Below, in pieces: positions 50,260 to 63,100 of a DNA stretch of 64,000 nucleotides; the stretch's first letter is position 1, and every line of letters begins with the position of its first letter. The notes beneath the pieces were generated by a model. That model was not told the DNA's origin. It ran no database searches and worked only from the letters and a program-made list of their open reading frames with translations. This stretch comes from Dicaeum eximium (lineage: Eukaryota > Chordata > Aves > Passeriformes > Dicaeidae), in NCBI GenBank assembly GCA_013396995.1, contig VWZP01001440.1:4737151-4801150 (forward strand), in the 5' to 3' direction. The position numbers and the translations under genes are program-made.

Positions 50260-53200
50260 TGCCCCAAACAAACAAGGACAATTGTTTGAGATGAAAGAAA
50301 TGCACATGTAAATGCTCTCTTTTGATGCTTCAGAAAATAACTTGACCCAGAGTATTTGCATGCCAATTAACCACGTCTATCTCGTTCTCCTTCAGATTTT
50401 ACAAAAATATCAAAGAGGCTTGTTTTCATCTCAGCGCAAAAAGGTTGGAAATCTTTGTATCTCAAAAAGGTTTCAGAAATAATTTCCTACTCAGTTTGAG
50501 AACTACGAGTCCAGGTAAAATCACAGTGAGCAGGGGGTAGGCACTGTACTCTGATTTATGAAATGCCAGCCAAATAGGCTGCTTTTAACACACACCCCAG
50601 AATAGCATTCCTTGCTAAGAAATCCCAATCAGTACTGTGAATTTTAAAAAATTTGCCTAAAGGCTTATGTTTTTAAAATGATCCTTCCACCTACTCTATT
50701 AATTACAAACTCCAATATAAAACTCACTTTTCTATGGCCTCACCCTGAAAGCTGCAGATTAGGAGCTAGCCTTGTTTCAGATCCATGCATAAATTAGACA
50801 GCATGGTCTCCAAGTGCACATCATTTAAAAGAAGTGTTCTATAAAATGTCTAGTAATGAGAGTTTACAATACATATAAGACAATCATTTAAAGATGGACA
50901 TGAAACAGAGATTTTGTTTAAAAGAGATGCTAAAGATTTAGGGAAGAGTATCCATTTTAAAACTGTGCTTCTTGACTGCTGCAAGAATTTGAATGCTACA
51001 TGCCAAAGTTTCCAGTATTTACAGGTGCTTTTGGATACCCCACCTCAAGATACTGATTTTCAGTAATTCTTTAACACGGTCTTCAATTTTGGCAAGAAAA
51101 AGAGGTAGAAAAAAATCACAGATGATCCCCAAAATACCTGGGCTATAACTTCCTTATGGATATTGAAGATGAGCCAAAAATGTTTTTCACAAAAGTATTA
51201 ACCACCACAAAAGTTCTCATGCAACTAAAACTCATTTGATGAAAAGCTTCACAGGTCCCAGTTGGAATTTCTGAAACACATTTTGGAAACAAAGAGAGGA
51301 GGAGGAAAAATCTCTGAGAAGTTGGGACATTTGGTTCTGTGGAGCAGGACCTTTTTTGTTCTGTTTCAGTTTTTTTGATCCACTCCACTCACTAGTTCTC
51401 ATGTGAAAGATTAGTGCCTTGGAGAAACAACCTCAGCAGAACCAACAGAAAATTCGAAGTGAGGAGGAAACATCAACACATGGTAGAGCAGAGGAGAGAT
51501 GAGAAAGAAAAAGAATTGACCCCTTATTATAAAGGGGCCCAAGAGCTGACACATCCCAAAACTGACCTCTCTTCCTTCACTGCCCTGAAATCAAAATCCT
51601 TCTGTTAGGTTATGCTGTCTTTTTTATACCATTCTTAATCGATAACTTCCCAGTTAATACTAAATGGTGTCTTTTAATTTACTGCAGTTCCGTAACAGTA
51701 ACTTCCTATCTAAACCACGTGGCGTGCCTCTTTCCCACAGGAACTGTGCAGCCTCAGGATGCAGCACAGGAACACTTCGGGAAAAACAGCTTTATACTTC
51801 ATCGAACCACGCTTAGGGGGGCACATTCCTCTCACTGCCAGGCTTTGTCCCACAGCCAGCATATCCTGATGTCTCCATAGACTGTGCTCCTCATGTTTCT
51901 GTCCTCACCTCCTGGAAGTACAAATGCAGGGGGGCAGATATCTGTCAGCGCAAACCTGCACCGTGAGGCAGATTTAGCACCACTGACAGGATGACAATGA
52001 AGTTGCATGAGCAGAAATAAATCAGAATACAATCTCAAGATGAAAAACTATCCCAATTCAGGCCTGGCAAGATCCACACTGTATTTTATTTACAAGCAAA
52101 GAGGAGATACAAAATGCGAATTAACATTGTGATTATTTCTTGGAGTGCACTCTCTCACCCCTACAGAACTAAATGCAAGTTCCTTGCATTTCTTGTCTCA
52201 CTTTCTGATCTGACCTTTAAAATGATGCATGGTGAAGGGAAGGTGGTGCCTTTAAAAAGCATCATGAGCTTTATGGAGACAAGCCAAGCAGCTACTTAGG
52301 CAACCATTAGGTTGGGAAACAATCACTTCCATCATTCCCAACACGTGTGTCAACATAATTCCATGCTCTCTTTGTCATGCAAAAAGTCTTGGCAAAGTAA
52401 CCGGATACACCCAGAAAGCAGGAGCGAGCTAAGCTCATTATGTTAACCGGAGATCCCACAGCAACCTCCAGTGCCATAGAAGGAGACTTCCCATGTTTTG
52501 CAGTGTAGAAAAGGAAACTCACTGCACTGAAGAGGGCCAAGCCTGGCTTCAGAAGTGTATGAGAGAGATTCACAATTGGGTTTTGTGGAAGGGGATCCCT
52601 GACAAGCACCAGAGGCTGTGTCAGGCAGTGTGGTAACAGGCATTGCAGAATGTATGACACCTCTCATAAGTACGATCTTCCCTCTCCTGGGTGCTCACTG
52701 GAAACCTTCCAGCCATGCTAATACGGCTCTGCAAAAGGGAAGGCACTGCCAAATGGGAGTAGCAGCTTCTCTAACTCTTTATTGTTGTCATTGGTAACTC
52801 TGGACTTTGTTTTCCTTTTAAAGGAAGATTCAATGCATTTTACAACCATTAAACATCTTTTCTTCTCTCCAGCTATACTTGTAACTCTTACTAACAGCAA
52901 AAGGCTTGTGCACATCAGAATGGCTGGCAATACTACTCTAATGGCTTCTTTGTTTGGTCAGGTACAGGAGCAAGGCCTCCCAGTCTGTCAGAAAAAATGC
53001 TGAATACTTATTTGGTGATCTAGCAACTATAGAAGATGGTAAGTATCCCAGAGTATAAGTGTTAATTTATTTAAAGATAAGCAGCTGGTGTTTTCATTAA
53101 CAATTTTTGCTGCATCCTTCAATTCCAGATTCAGTGCAGTGAGAGTAAAGTCCTAAAAGTGCTGGATATTTTCAAGCGCTTTCAAACTTCATCTGCTTTA

Positions 53201-53727
53201 TCTTGCTAAAGGCAATGGTAACACACATTTTTCAACCCCTTTTGCCTCTTGAATGCTTGCAAGTCCATAGTTTTAGTAATGCATTCAGCAAACCACAGCT
53301 TCTCAACAATCCATGTTCACAAAGGCCTGCAAGGGCTAAAATGAGGATGGATGAGAATAGTAAAACCTTCTCCAGCATGTTGCTGATATCTCTAAAGAAA
53401 GTCAAGGATTTCTATTGATTGTTGTGTTTAAGCCAGTATCAGTCACACTACATTCTTTCTTTCTTAAGATGCCAAATTTTTAGCAGATGCCATTATCACC
53501 CAAATACTTGAGAATCGAAAGCAGACAGCACCATCCAAGTGTAGCAGAGCTCTTCCCCCAGCATTATCACTGGAGTGGGAATAAGCATTTGGTTCGGACT
53601 CTGTCTTCTCCCTGCTCCACCACTTTGGGCAAATTTACACTATGTAGGCTTCTGAAAATGTACATCAAATATTACAGAACTTTCATTAACAAGTCAAATA
53701 AAATATGAGAGTAAAAAGTGAACATAC

Positions 53728-53773
53728 CTGAATAAGAGAAACGTTGCGTAGACTAAGTCTGAAGAGGTAGTTC
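53728..53773 (-). CDS. SEMA5B: SEMA5B coding microexon (first visible exon, Sema domain N-terminal part)
   Basis: This 46-base exon encodes one base completing the preceding codon (expected Arg of a GAR motif) and then 15 codons reading NYLFRLSLRNVSLIQ. On the minus strand it follows a pyrimidine-rich tract ending in TGCAG and is followed by the good donor CAG|GTATGT. The residues match the early Sema propeller strand of class 5 semaphorins (human SEMA5B, from memory: NYLFRLSLANVSLLQ). NVS is a potential N-glycosylation site. The exon ends in phase 0, as the next exon requires. The exon with the signal peptide and the DFSQL/VGAR stretch was not found between here and 64000, so the 5' end of the gene lies outside. 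At 15 codons it is too short for ordinary ORF listing; the call rests on sequence match, splice sites and phase together. Confidence 0.95.
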
Positions 53774-56266
53774 CTGCATGAACAAGCAGAAAAATTACAA
53801 ACTGTTAGGCTACCAAGGAACAAAGGGAAAAGTTATTATAGCAAGTAATAGTTTTTGGTCATTCATGTCTGCAAAGGAAAGGTTTTCCTGGACTCCTCTC
53901 CACAGAATACAAAAGCAGTTATATGCCTGTTCACTGACATGTTCATCAGTATCTTAGTGAACCTGGTAACAAAGTTCTGAGCAGGTCCTAGTATTATTCC
54001 AGAATCCATACTGAAGAACCACAATGAAATCCCAGCCACAAAGGGCCATTTGCAGAGTCTCAGCAGGCTTTAGTTGAAGTCCATGTGGGCTGCAGTCATG
54101 TTTTTCACTGAATTCTGAGAAAACTGGGATTGGACAGAAGCCAGCTGGAGCAGAACTTACTTCCTAGTATGCTTCCCCAAGCCTGTTCTTATGGGAATTC
54201 CCATTCAGGACTTCGTGGAAGAGAAGAGAGCAGATACTTCTCAGTGGAATCTCTGCACAGAAAATCAGCAGGGAAATCAAGGCAGTGACTGCAGATATTC
54301 CCAATCCTCCTGTCATTGTCTCTTCACAGGCAAAGCAAGGGAATTCCTGACAGAAGTCACTGTAGCATGATATACCACATATCAGCTGAGCTCCTGTCAC
54401 CCTTCTGAATGTTCATATCCCATCACAAATAGGAGGCAACACATATTTGCATAAACACCTATAGATAAGGCTTAGTTAACAGAATTTATCTCACATTTTT
54501 TCTTGCTAAGACAATGCAGTTACCAGGAATCAGCTGACATTAAGCCATACGGACTGGATTGTGTGCTTGAAGCTTTTGGCCACATCAAACTTCATTTTTT
54601 TTGCATCCCATCTGTCAGAAGGTCTAAAGAGCTGGAATCCTTTTCCAACATCACTGACACCACAATCTCCCAGAGAATACACATTTATATCATGTAAGGT
54701 GAATTGAACCATACTTCTGGAAGTAGCTCTGTTTAAATGGTAGAAAGTGCAGCTTTGATGATATGGATTCATCTGCTCTAGAAATGCCAGTATACAGAAA
54801 TTCCCCCACCTAGTGAAAATGCAAGTTCCAGTCCTAGGTCAGTTACCCCAGAGGAAAGATCCTATAATGATGAAAAGGTCCTAGGGACTCTTCTGAAGAG
54901 CCTTCTGTAGGGTCAGTGTCAGCAGCACGCCCTGACCAGGCAAAAAAAAAAAAATTCAAACTTTGATAGTGAGAGATTCATATTGGGTCACAATAACCAT
55001 GACAAGGCTTGAGCAATTTTTCCTTCTTCTGTTATGTATCACTTGTGTACCATCAAAGTCATAAGCATAGAGTTGCCTGTGTACTTTGTCCCAGTTCTAT
55101 AAATAAATCAAAAGCTCTCAAACATTGTTGACTGTTAATAAAGAAGGATGGGGACAAGGATGATGGGGAACTTGGGAAGTTAAACTCCTGATATCAAATC
55201 TTCAGTTGATATAGCTCTGACTTCCTCTTGACTTGCACCTTAGTATTCTGTACTGGGACTGGTTACCCAGAGAAGAATGAGACCCAATAGCAATATCTGA
55301 AGAAAATATATCAGTGATTATTATACCTCCTGTAAGTACACAAAGAAGTACACAGACACACATACAGAGGAAATCTTCATCCTTTCTCCTAGTTCTGTCA
55401 CTCAAGATCCAGAAGTTCTTTTGTACAGTCTGAAACCCTATTCTGTCTCAAAGGGCTGCATATTTTCCCAAAAAAGAAATTGTTAACTCTTCAGCATCAG
55501 CATTAGACTAAAATAAAGGTGCATGCAGCAGACCAGAAGCAGTAAGCTACACACAGCTGAAATTTCAAAATGAAGGTAAATTCTCATCCAGTGACAGATC
55601 TGAGTGCTCCCTTGGAACACCACATACCTTCTCACACCAAAATATTAATGCAACTCCAGGACATGAGATATCATGGAACAAGCCTTCTGCTGGGAAAGGC
55701 CTCCAATGTTACAATACCCGCAGGAAAAAAAGTTCTCATAACTAGGGACTTGAAGTTTCTCTCCTGTTGTTAAGCATGCTATTTAAATGCATTGATTTTG
55801 GAAGTCTTATAATGCAGATTTCAGCTCCTTGTTCTAGGCTTGCAAAAAGCTGGACAGTTTGACTAGGTAATAAGTTTTAATATTAGGGGTTTTTTTTTCT
55901 TCTTCCCTGGAAAGCACTGCAGAACAAATTCAACCAAAATATCCTTAATGAAAGAGACATATCCAAAAGACACAATTTTCATTGCACTCAGCCAAAACAG
56001 ATGCAGACAGGGGTAGTGTCCATTTCAATAAAGCCAGTCTGTTCTCTCAGTGACTGCTGTGCAGCACCTGGACAAAGTCACTTGGGTGCCTGAGACTAAA
56101 CCAGGCAGGAACATAGTGCTAGTGTGAATAGCACAATGATCTTCCAAAAGCTTTATACTAACCTTAGCTCTCTAAGTCTGACCTTGGGGCTTTCTTACAG
56201 AAAGGAGGGTTTCCCTATGTTTTTTATCAGCTTGCTTCACCTGTGTCTGTACAGGCACTGGCAGGG

Positions 56267-56287
56267 GTTTTTTTGTTTGTTTGTTTG
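56267..56287. repeat. (TTTG)n short microsatellite
   Basis: A T run continues into TTTG units, and the whole is about 20 bases long. Confidence 0.85.
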
Positions 56288-57067
56288 ATCCTTCTCACAT
56301 CTCACCAGCAGCAATACAAACACCTGTAGGCAAACCAGGCTATCAGACACCTCCTGACTCCAGCTGACCTGCTCAGCTAGAACTGACTAATCCTTAATTA
56401 ATAACATGCTCTTTAAACCATACTTGTTCTGTAAAGCTGTATCAGGAGTAAAATGCCAAAGGGAAACACCTGCTGAATCAGACAGTGCCGATTTTATGAA
56501 TTGCATTTTAACTGCAATTACAGTCCAAGAATGAGCAAGGTCTCTGAATGACAGGCATGGTTTACTGTAGCTAGAATTGCCCCATTTGTGTCCTTTTTTT
56601 CTGCTTGTGTTTGAAGTTATGTCTGTTTAATACCTTGCTGAACTATAATTTAGAGCAGCTGAAGGAGTATGATTAAGAAGTATGTAAGAACACTGAGATC
56701 TCCACATGAATGCATGAGGCACTTTCTTGGTCTTTCTTTCTGTCTTTTTCTTTCCCTCCCATCTTCTCTTATAAGTGAATGCTGAATGCTCTCCTAAATT
56801 AAACCCACCAGACTAGGCCAGAAGAGCAATTGCCTGGTGCAGCCAGGATATTCTAATATCCTACTGCTTCTGTATGAAAAGCTGGTGCACAAATTTGGAG
56901 GGTTAGGACAACCTTCTTAATTGCTCTCCTAAAAGGTCACATAACTTCACAGTATTAAACCCAAGCTTTGTTTTACCCCAGATTTGGCTGCATTTCAGCC
57001 ATCTCCAGAGCAAGTGACTACACTCCTCTGAGTACTCTCGGACAAATGGCATTATGCCTCAAACTAC

Positions 57068-57149
57068 TAATTATTATTATTTACTATAATACTTAATAAT
57101 ATTATAATTATAATATAATAAATACTAATAATTATTGTAGTTATTATTA
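57068..57149. repeat. AT-rich low-complexity stretch
   Basis: About 80 bases made mostly of TTA, ATAATA and TAATTA words with very few G or C. It is low complexity without a strict unit. Confidence 0.9.
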
Positions 57150-58799
57150 CAACTAACCTTATTTTTCATAAACATCAGTGCCTTTCTGAAAATGCCCATG
57201 TTAAACAGTAATGCCCTGAAGTTTGAGACAAGGCTGTGGTTTTGTTGCATTAAGACACAAAGTGGCTTGATGCTGGTTCCTCTGGAGATTTGATTCCCAG
57301 CCAGTGCCTGTTCAAACAACCTGAGGGCAGATCCTCTCTCTGTCACCTCTGATTGCAGAGGGTTATTATTATCTCCAGCTCAGATAAACAAAGTTAGCTT
57401 CTGTAAAGACTGTCCTGCTGTATAAAACCTAGGCTTAAAGAATGTGCCAGCTGAATATAAACAGAAAAGAAAAAGATACATCACTCTCATTTAAATTTAA
57501 AGCACAGATTGAGCAATTTAGCCAACATCACAGAACATATCTGCAGCACAACCAGGAAATTATCTCCTGGACCATTAGTTTATGTCCTAGTTAGGAGAAT
57601 AACTCGCACCCAAAGTTGGGGCACAGCACGTAAACCTTTGCTGAAGTGTAATTTACAGTCATGAGTAGATGTTGAATTACTTTCTTAACTGGGAGCTCTA
57701 TCCTGTGTGCATATGAACAGAGTTAAGCTGCAGCAGGAATCCTTTAAATGAAAGTATTTGTTAATTGGCTTCATAATTTGTATTTGGATGCTTGTAAAAT
57801 GATTAAGTGCTCCCTGTGCCTGGTACCACAAAGCACACATACCAGAGGAGCAAGAGAGCAGCTGAGATGCGATTCAGAAAAGGGTGTGGAAGAACATACC
57901 CACTTAAATCTGTTTGCCATGACATTCCAATTAAAATCTGCTTATTATGTATTTATTTCATGTAGCCAAGAGCACCTTGGGTGAACTTTGTAACATGCAC
58001 TTGTTCACACATTGCCTGGCCTTGAAACAATTTACTTAGAAGGCAGAGCACTTTAGCTATGATGCCACTGAGCAATAGAGATACAAGACAAATTTAAGCC
58101 TTTCCATTGGGAAGCCACATGATAGGAGTGCCTGAACAATAACAGAGACCCTCTCAGGAGCTCTGAAAGCACAGGCATTGCAGCATGCTTCAGTCACTCC
58201 TTCAGGCCTCCTTTGCAGTGCCTCTTTTCAGGCACCACATCTGTCAGCACTGTACTGCCTGATTAAAAGGTGCTTCCTCCTAATTAAGAGAGAGCAGCTT
58301 TTCAGTTCTGCTGTGGTAGATCAGGAGGGACATCCCTGCAGTTGATGGACTAGTCATGTATAAATAAAAGGCTATCCTAGCTTCAGATTTTTTTTGCTAT
58401 TTAAATGAGTGAGTCTTGTTCACATTTCCTAACTCCTCACACACCAAGTAGGTAAGAAAACCTCTCTATATTTCAGAAAAACCCCTGCTATCAAATTTAG
58501 AGCCATGACAGCCCATGTGCTCACCACCACCAGAACCTCTCAGGACTTGGACATGCACACAGAAATCAACAATATGTTGCCTTAACTCAGCTGGTCTCTA
58601 TCACTACATGTTACACCTGCTCATTTGTTGCTACTTCCCTGCACCTTATAGTAGGTGTGAGAAGTTACCCCCTTCCTCCTTACAGGACAGGCTGTCTTAA
58701 GCTCCCTCTCTTCTGGGCAATTACTCTGCAAGTAGAAACAAAGCCAACAGAAGCTGATAATAATGTTTGATCATGCATAAAAAATACACATTGAGAGAA

Positions 58800-59370
58800 T
58801 GTTGTGGTTTAACCCCAGCCAGCAACTAAGTACTGTGCAACCACTCGCTCACTCCCACCCTCCTCAGTGGGATTGGGAGGAGAATTGGGAAAAGATAAAA
58901 CCCACAGGCTGAGATAAGAACTATTTAATAATTGAAACAAAGTCCATTGTAATTGTTGTTGTTGTTGTTCTTACAATAATAATAATAATAATAATGAGAA
59001 AGAGAAATAAAGCCCAAAAAACACAGTGCTGCACAATAAAATTGCTCACTCCCCCCTGCCCAATGCCCAGCCCATCCCCCAGCAGCAATTGGCTCCTCCT
59101 GGCCAAGTGCCCCCAGTTAATGTACTCAAGCATGATGTTCCAGGGTATGGGACATCCTTCTGGCCAGTTCAGGCCACCCTCCTGGCTTCTTGTGCATCTG
59201 CTCCCTGCAGAGCATGGGAAACTCGAAAGTCCTTGACTTAGCATAAGCACTACTTAGCAAAAACTAAAATATTAATGTCTTATCAACATTATTCTTATAC
59301 TGAATCCAAACCACAGCCCTGTACCGCTATGAAGAAAAAAATTAACTCTATTCCAACCAAAACCAGGACC
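58800..59370 (-). mobile_element. Solo LTR of an avian endogenous retrovirus
   Basis: This segment of about 570 bases closely resembles, from memory, a solo LTR family widespread in bird genomes. On the plus strand it opens with TGTTGTGGTTTAACCCCAGC and closes with AACCAGGACC, where the expected terminal A is replaced by C. The flanks GAGAA (58795-58799) and GGGAA (59371-59375) look like a 5-base target duplication with one mismatch, a size typical of ERVL-type integration. Its promoter-like part appears to read from 59370 downward and the A/T-rich polyadenylation-like end lies near 58920, so I place it on the minus strand, the same direction as SEMA5B. No internal retroviral genes or second LTR are present, which indicates recombination to a solo LTR. 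The exact family name is not assigned. Confidence 0.82.
58953..58995. repeat. Compound GTT / AAT microsatellite inside the LTR
   Basis: A run of GTT units is followed by a short spacer and a run of AAT units. The LTR family, as recalled, has an AAT-rich stretch here, so this is probably an expansion of the element's own sequence and likely to vary between individuals. Confidence 0.9.
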
Positions 59371-59994
59371 GGGAAAATTGAAGAGAACTGAGTGAAGAGT
59401 TACTGTCCCTTTTGGGGACTAGTATTGCACTGCTTCAGTCATGCAACACAGCCTGGGTGAGGTACTGGAGCCTCAGATAGGCTCTGGGAAGAGGTTCCTT
59501 GTGTAAGTAAAATAAAATAAAATAGACTGTTTCAGCAGATAAATGCTTCCTAATGGCCAGTCAGAGCCTTCTCTGTCACACTTTCAAACCATTCCAGTGC
59601 ATCCTATCACTGGATGCCGGAAGAAGAGATCTGCATTTCCCTCTCACTTCCCCTCCTCAGGGTGGGATTGTGCTGCAGTCAGGATCCAGGCCTGCAAGAG
59701 CGTCTCACAACTGTCATAGAGTAGATAAAAATAAAAATAATTAACAGAACGGGGCCCTTTGGGTGATATGAAGCAAGACACAGAATTATGCATATGACAA
59801 CTAATGCTCCCTTCTGGCACTCCTGGAAGCCACGTGCTGGGGCTGAGCCTCGGGCTGGGAGCCAGCAACTCCTGTCAGCTCTTCCTATCTTTGCTGCTGG
59901 AGGCCTTAGATATACTTTGTACTTCCACACTACATGACAAACACAGCTTAGTCATGCTCCACGACTCCCAAGGAGCTGGTTAGTGTCATTCCTC

Positions 59995-60135
59995 CCCTTA
60001 TACTAATGGAGAAAATGAGCCAGAGGAAAGTTAAATGACCTTCTCCAAAGCACACAGCAAGCCAGTGATGGAATCAAGATCAGACCCCAAGGCTCTTGGC
60101 TACCAAATCACATGCTAGATTAACGCACAGCGCCT
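59995..60135 (-). mobile_element. MIR/CORE-type SINE relic
   Basis: The plus strand carries the recognisable reverse-complement MIR order: AATGGAGAAAATGAGCCAGA, GTTAAATGACCTTCTCC, CACACAGCAAGCCAGTGATG and then GACCCCAAGGCTCTTGGC. It is an old, diverged copy with no sign of activity. The boundaries are approximate. Confidence 0.7.
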
Positions 60136-63100
60136 CCACGCAGGTCCAGCTGTGGCTGAACTTTTCAGATGGTTATCCACATTTTGGAACTAGCCAACCA
60201 TACTGAGAAACCCAGCTCCTGAAGGATTATTCTGGCCTTTGCTTTCAGGAGGAGTTAATTACATGCCTGGTCCAGAGTGTGATGTGACAATCTGTTTGCA
60301 AATGTTACTCCAGTGGTTCATTCGAAGAGCCTGGCAAACACTTGCTGGAGAAAAGGTGGAGGACCAGCAGCTACCCTACAAGCTGGATCCTTATTCACCA
60401 GTAATTTTGTTTCTATTGAAGAAAAACTTGTCCAATACATCATTCTTCCTCAAAAATCAATAGAAGTACAACAGAGAACCATACCAAATGGCAGACAGTA
60501 ATATGATGCAGTTGCTGTATGAAGCATTGCTTTTCCCAATGCAACTTTTCTCAGTTATAAATTCAGCCTAGCTAGAGAAACAACCTCTTAGAAGAGGATC
60601 CTTATGCAGGCAGCATTTTATTTGTATTAAACAGCTTCCAAATTAAGCCAGGGGCTCAGCTACTGTTTCTGTGTTGCACTGAAGCCCAGTTAGTACTTCT
60701 CTGTGGAAACAAGGATGAAATTCCTCTGCATTGCATTCAGTGGAGAACTACCATCAGCTTTAATGGCACAGGGCACAGCCATGCTCCTCTAGATGCTGTA
60801 TATTCAGGGCCAACTCTAGGAAGAGTCAAAAGAGGCAGACACAGCTGCAGGGCAGGCAGGACAATATGCAGAAATCTAGATGGATGGAGGCTGCTGGAGA
60901 AGGGAGAAGTAGAAAGGGGATTGGCCTTTGGATTGACAGCCTTGTCCCCTCTTCCACCAGCTTGCAAAGGGAAAAACATAAAATTCCTCTTCTTCTGATT
61001 ACTGTTCAAATCTTCCCAGGCAGCCTCCCCACCTGCCTACTTAGGCTGATAAACATCCTCAGTTCTCTGGATGTATCCAACATGACTTGTATGTAAATGC
61101 TGATAGACTTGGCTAGTGAGATTAAGTTATTGCCCAAGGATCCCTTCTCTTTGCTGGGTGTTTATACCTTTGCAGTGGCACAGAACAGTAGGCTTAGCAC
61201 CTAAACATCTGGATGGAAAGTGGTATGCAAATCACTGTGGTGAGCCGTGCCATATAAAACTGACATATCGCTACCTTAACCAAAGCAAGAGAAAGTGTTC
61301 TCAGTAATGCAGAGGAAAATTGCTCTGCAGCCCCATTCTGTGATGCTGTGAAACACATTATGTCCAAGTCTCCAAGGCTTTTGCCAAAGTATCCTGACCT
61401 TGTGTTTGCACCCATCCCACTCTCGGAAACACAATCTTCAAACTTAATTATTCTCAGTGCGTTACTAAAGCAAGTGAGCCTCTCATGGGTGGCTGCTTTC
61501 GTGATAGGGTATCACCAATTTTCATTTTATCTGGAATATGAGATATTTTTCTAGTGAGGCCTGCAATTTGCTGTGTAAAGATGCTTCCTATCAGTGTGTG
61601 CTGCACAAAGATTGCTTTTCACACAGCACTGGCTGTGCAGGCACTGGCTGTGAAAGTGCTCAGCCCCACAACAATGCTGAAGTCACTTGCAGAGAGGTGG
61701 ATGGTGCTGCCTTGCAGGCAGTTTGAAGGACCAGCTGTTTTCCTGCTGACAAAGATCACAGACCAGAGATGGCCACTCCCTCACCCTCTTCTCCATGTAC
61801 AACGTTGCCAAACTGCCCCTTTGCCCTCCTACAGCTGCAGCTTCTTGTGCACATAGATCCCTTCCAGCAACCTGACAAGTGTTGCAGTATAGCATTTTAT
61901 TTGATTTATTTACTCTGAGTAATAACTAAAATTCATGTTCTTTGCTTGAAAAAATGCACAAATTTTAACTAAGAAAAAAAAAAATTACACTTTGAACAAA
62001 ATTTGGGCCACACTCTAAACCTCCCAGAATCCCATAATTACAAAAACTGTCCTTCATCCTTTCCACACCTTTTCCCCTGCTCCCCAAGGGGTGTAAGTCA
62101 GGGACAGCATAGATTTAGGGTATGCCAAATTCACACTGGTTGCAGACCAGCAGAGGAAAGCAATCCCTATAGGTAAAAAATAGACACCCCAGTGAGGCTT
62201 TACCCTCCACACTTCATACAAGGGCTGAGCTGACCTCACCTGGCAGAGTATCAGAGAGGAAAATCTCCCTTTGAACTATCCCAGGCTCAACCAGAGAGGT
62301 TAAAACCTGCACTTTAAATCACACTTTTGTTCCCTTTGTAAAGAAACTGTGCACCCCAATTATGGATTTAACTAGCTGCAGTGTCTAATCACAGCTTTCT
62401 CACCTTCACCACATTCTGTACGTCACAGGTCAAGCAATGTCTTAAAAAAAAATGGGGTCCTTTGAAAGTTTCTGTTAATTTCAGAGACTGATTTGGGGTT
62501 TTTTTTCCCCTCACATCACCATGGTATCTCCCCCTCTCCAGTCTATGATACAAGGATGCAACTTTAATTAGAGCATTCTTTTGTCTGATAGGAAAAATCA
62601 CAATGAGAAGGAAGGCATTTGTTTCTCTCCTTTTCTCTGCACTAGTGCTTTCAGCTGCCCACCTATGATCTGGATATAATCAAAAACATTATCATGCTCT
62701 TTGCTTGCTCATGTCCTCATTAATACCTCTACTGGCAAGGTAATTTCTCAGCCCAATGTAACTTAGCAGGGGGTAAAGCTGGCACAAGACTGCAAAAATA
62801 GCGCAAAGCCACCAGAAATGGTTCAGTCCATTTTTTTCAGAAAAGTATTGAGAAAAATCCTGTAGTCAGATGCTAACAGGGACAAATGGCACACCAGTCC
62901 TGGCTATTTCAGGGCAAGCCTGTGGACTGCACAGCTGTCGGCTGTGCCACGTGCTTGTGCCCAATGTTAGCTTGTTTGCGTGGTTGTCTGTGCTGTCTGA
63001 GACTTGGCTTTTTTGGCCATGCTGAAGCCCCACTTTCCCAGTGTAAGTGCATGGGACTCCCAAGCTTTCATGAACCTTGCATCTTCTTTAGAGGAGCAAC

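Larger units (their letters stand above)
30760..53727 (-). other. SEMA5B: Large SEMA5B intron (23 kb) with an internal CpG island
   Basis: This phase 0 intron runs from donor GTATGT at the microexon to acceptor TTTTTCAG. It holds a MIR-like SINE relic (about 38185-38350), a CpG island (45960-46375), a polypurine tract (50187-50259) and small tandem repeats. The open frames of 100-158 codons in it, such as 33804-34280, lack splice context, codon bias or family resemblance. Confidence 0.88.
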
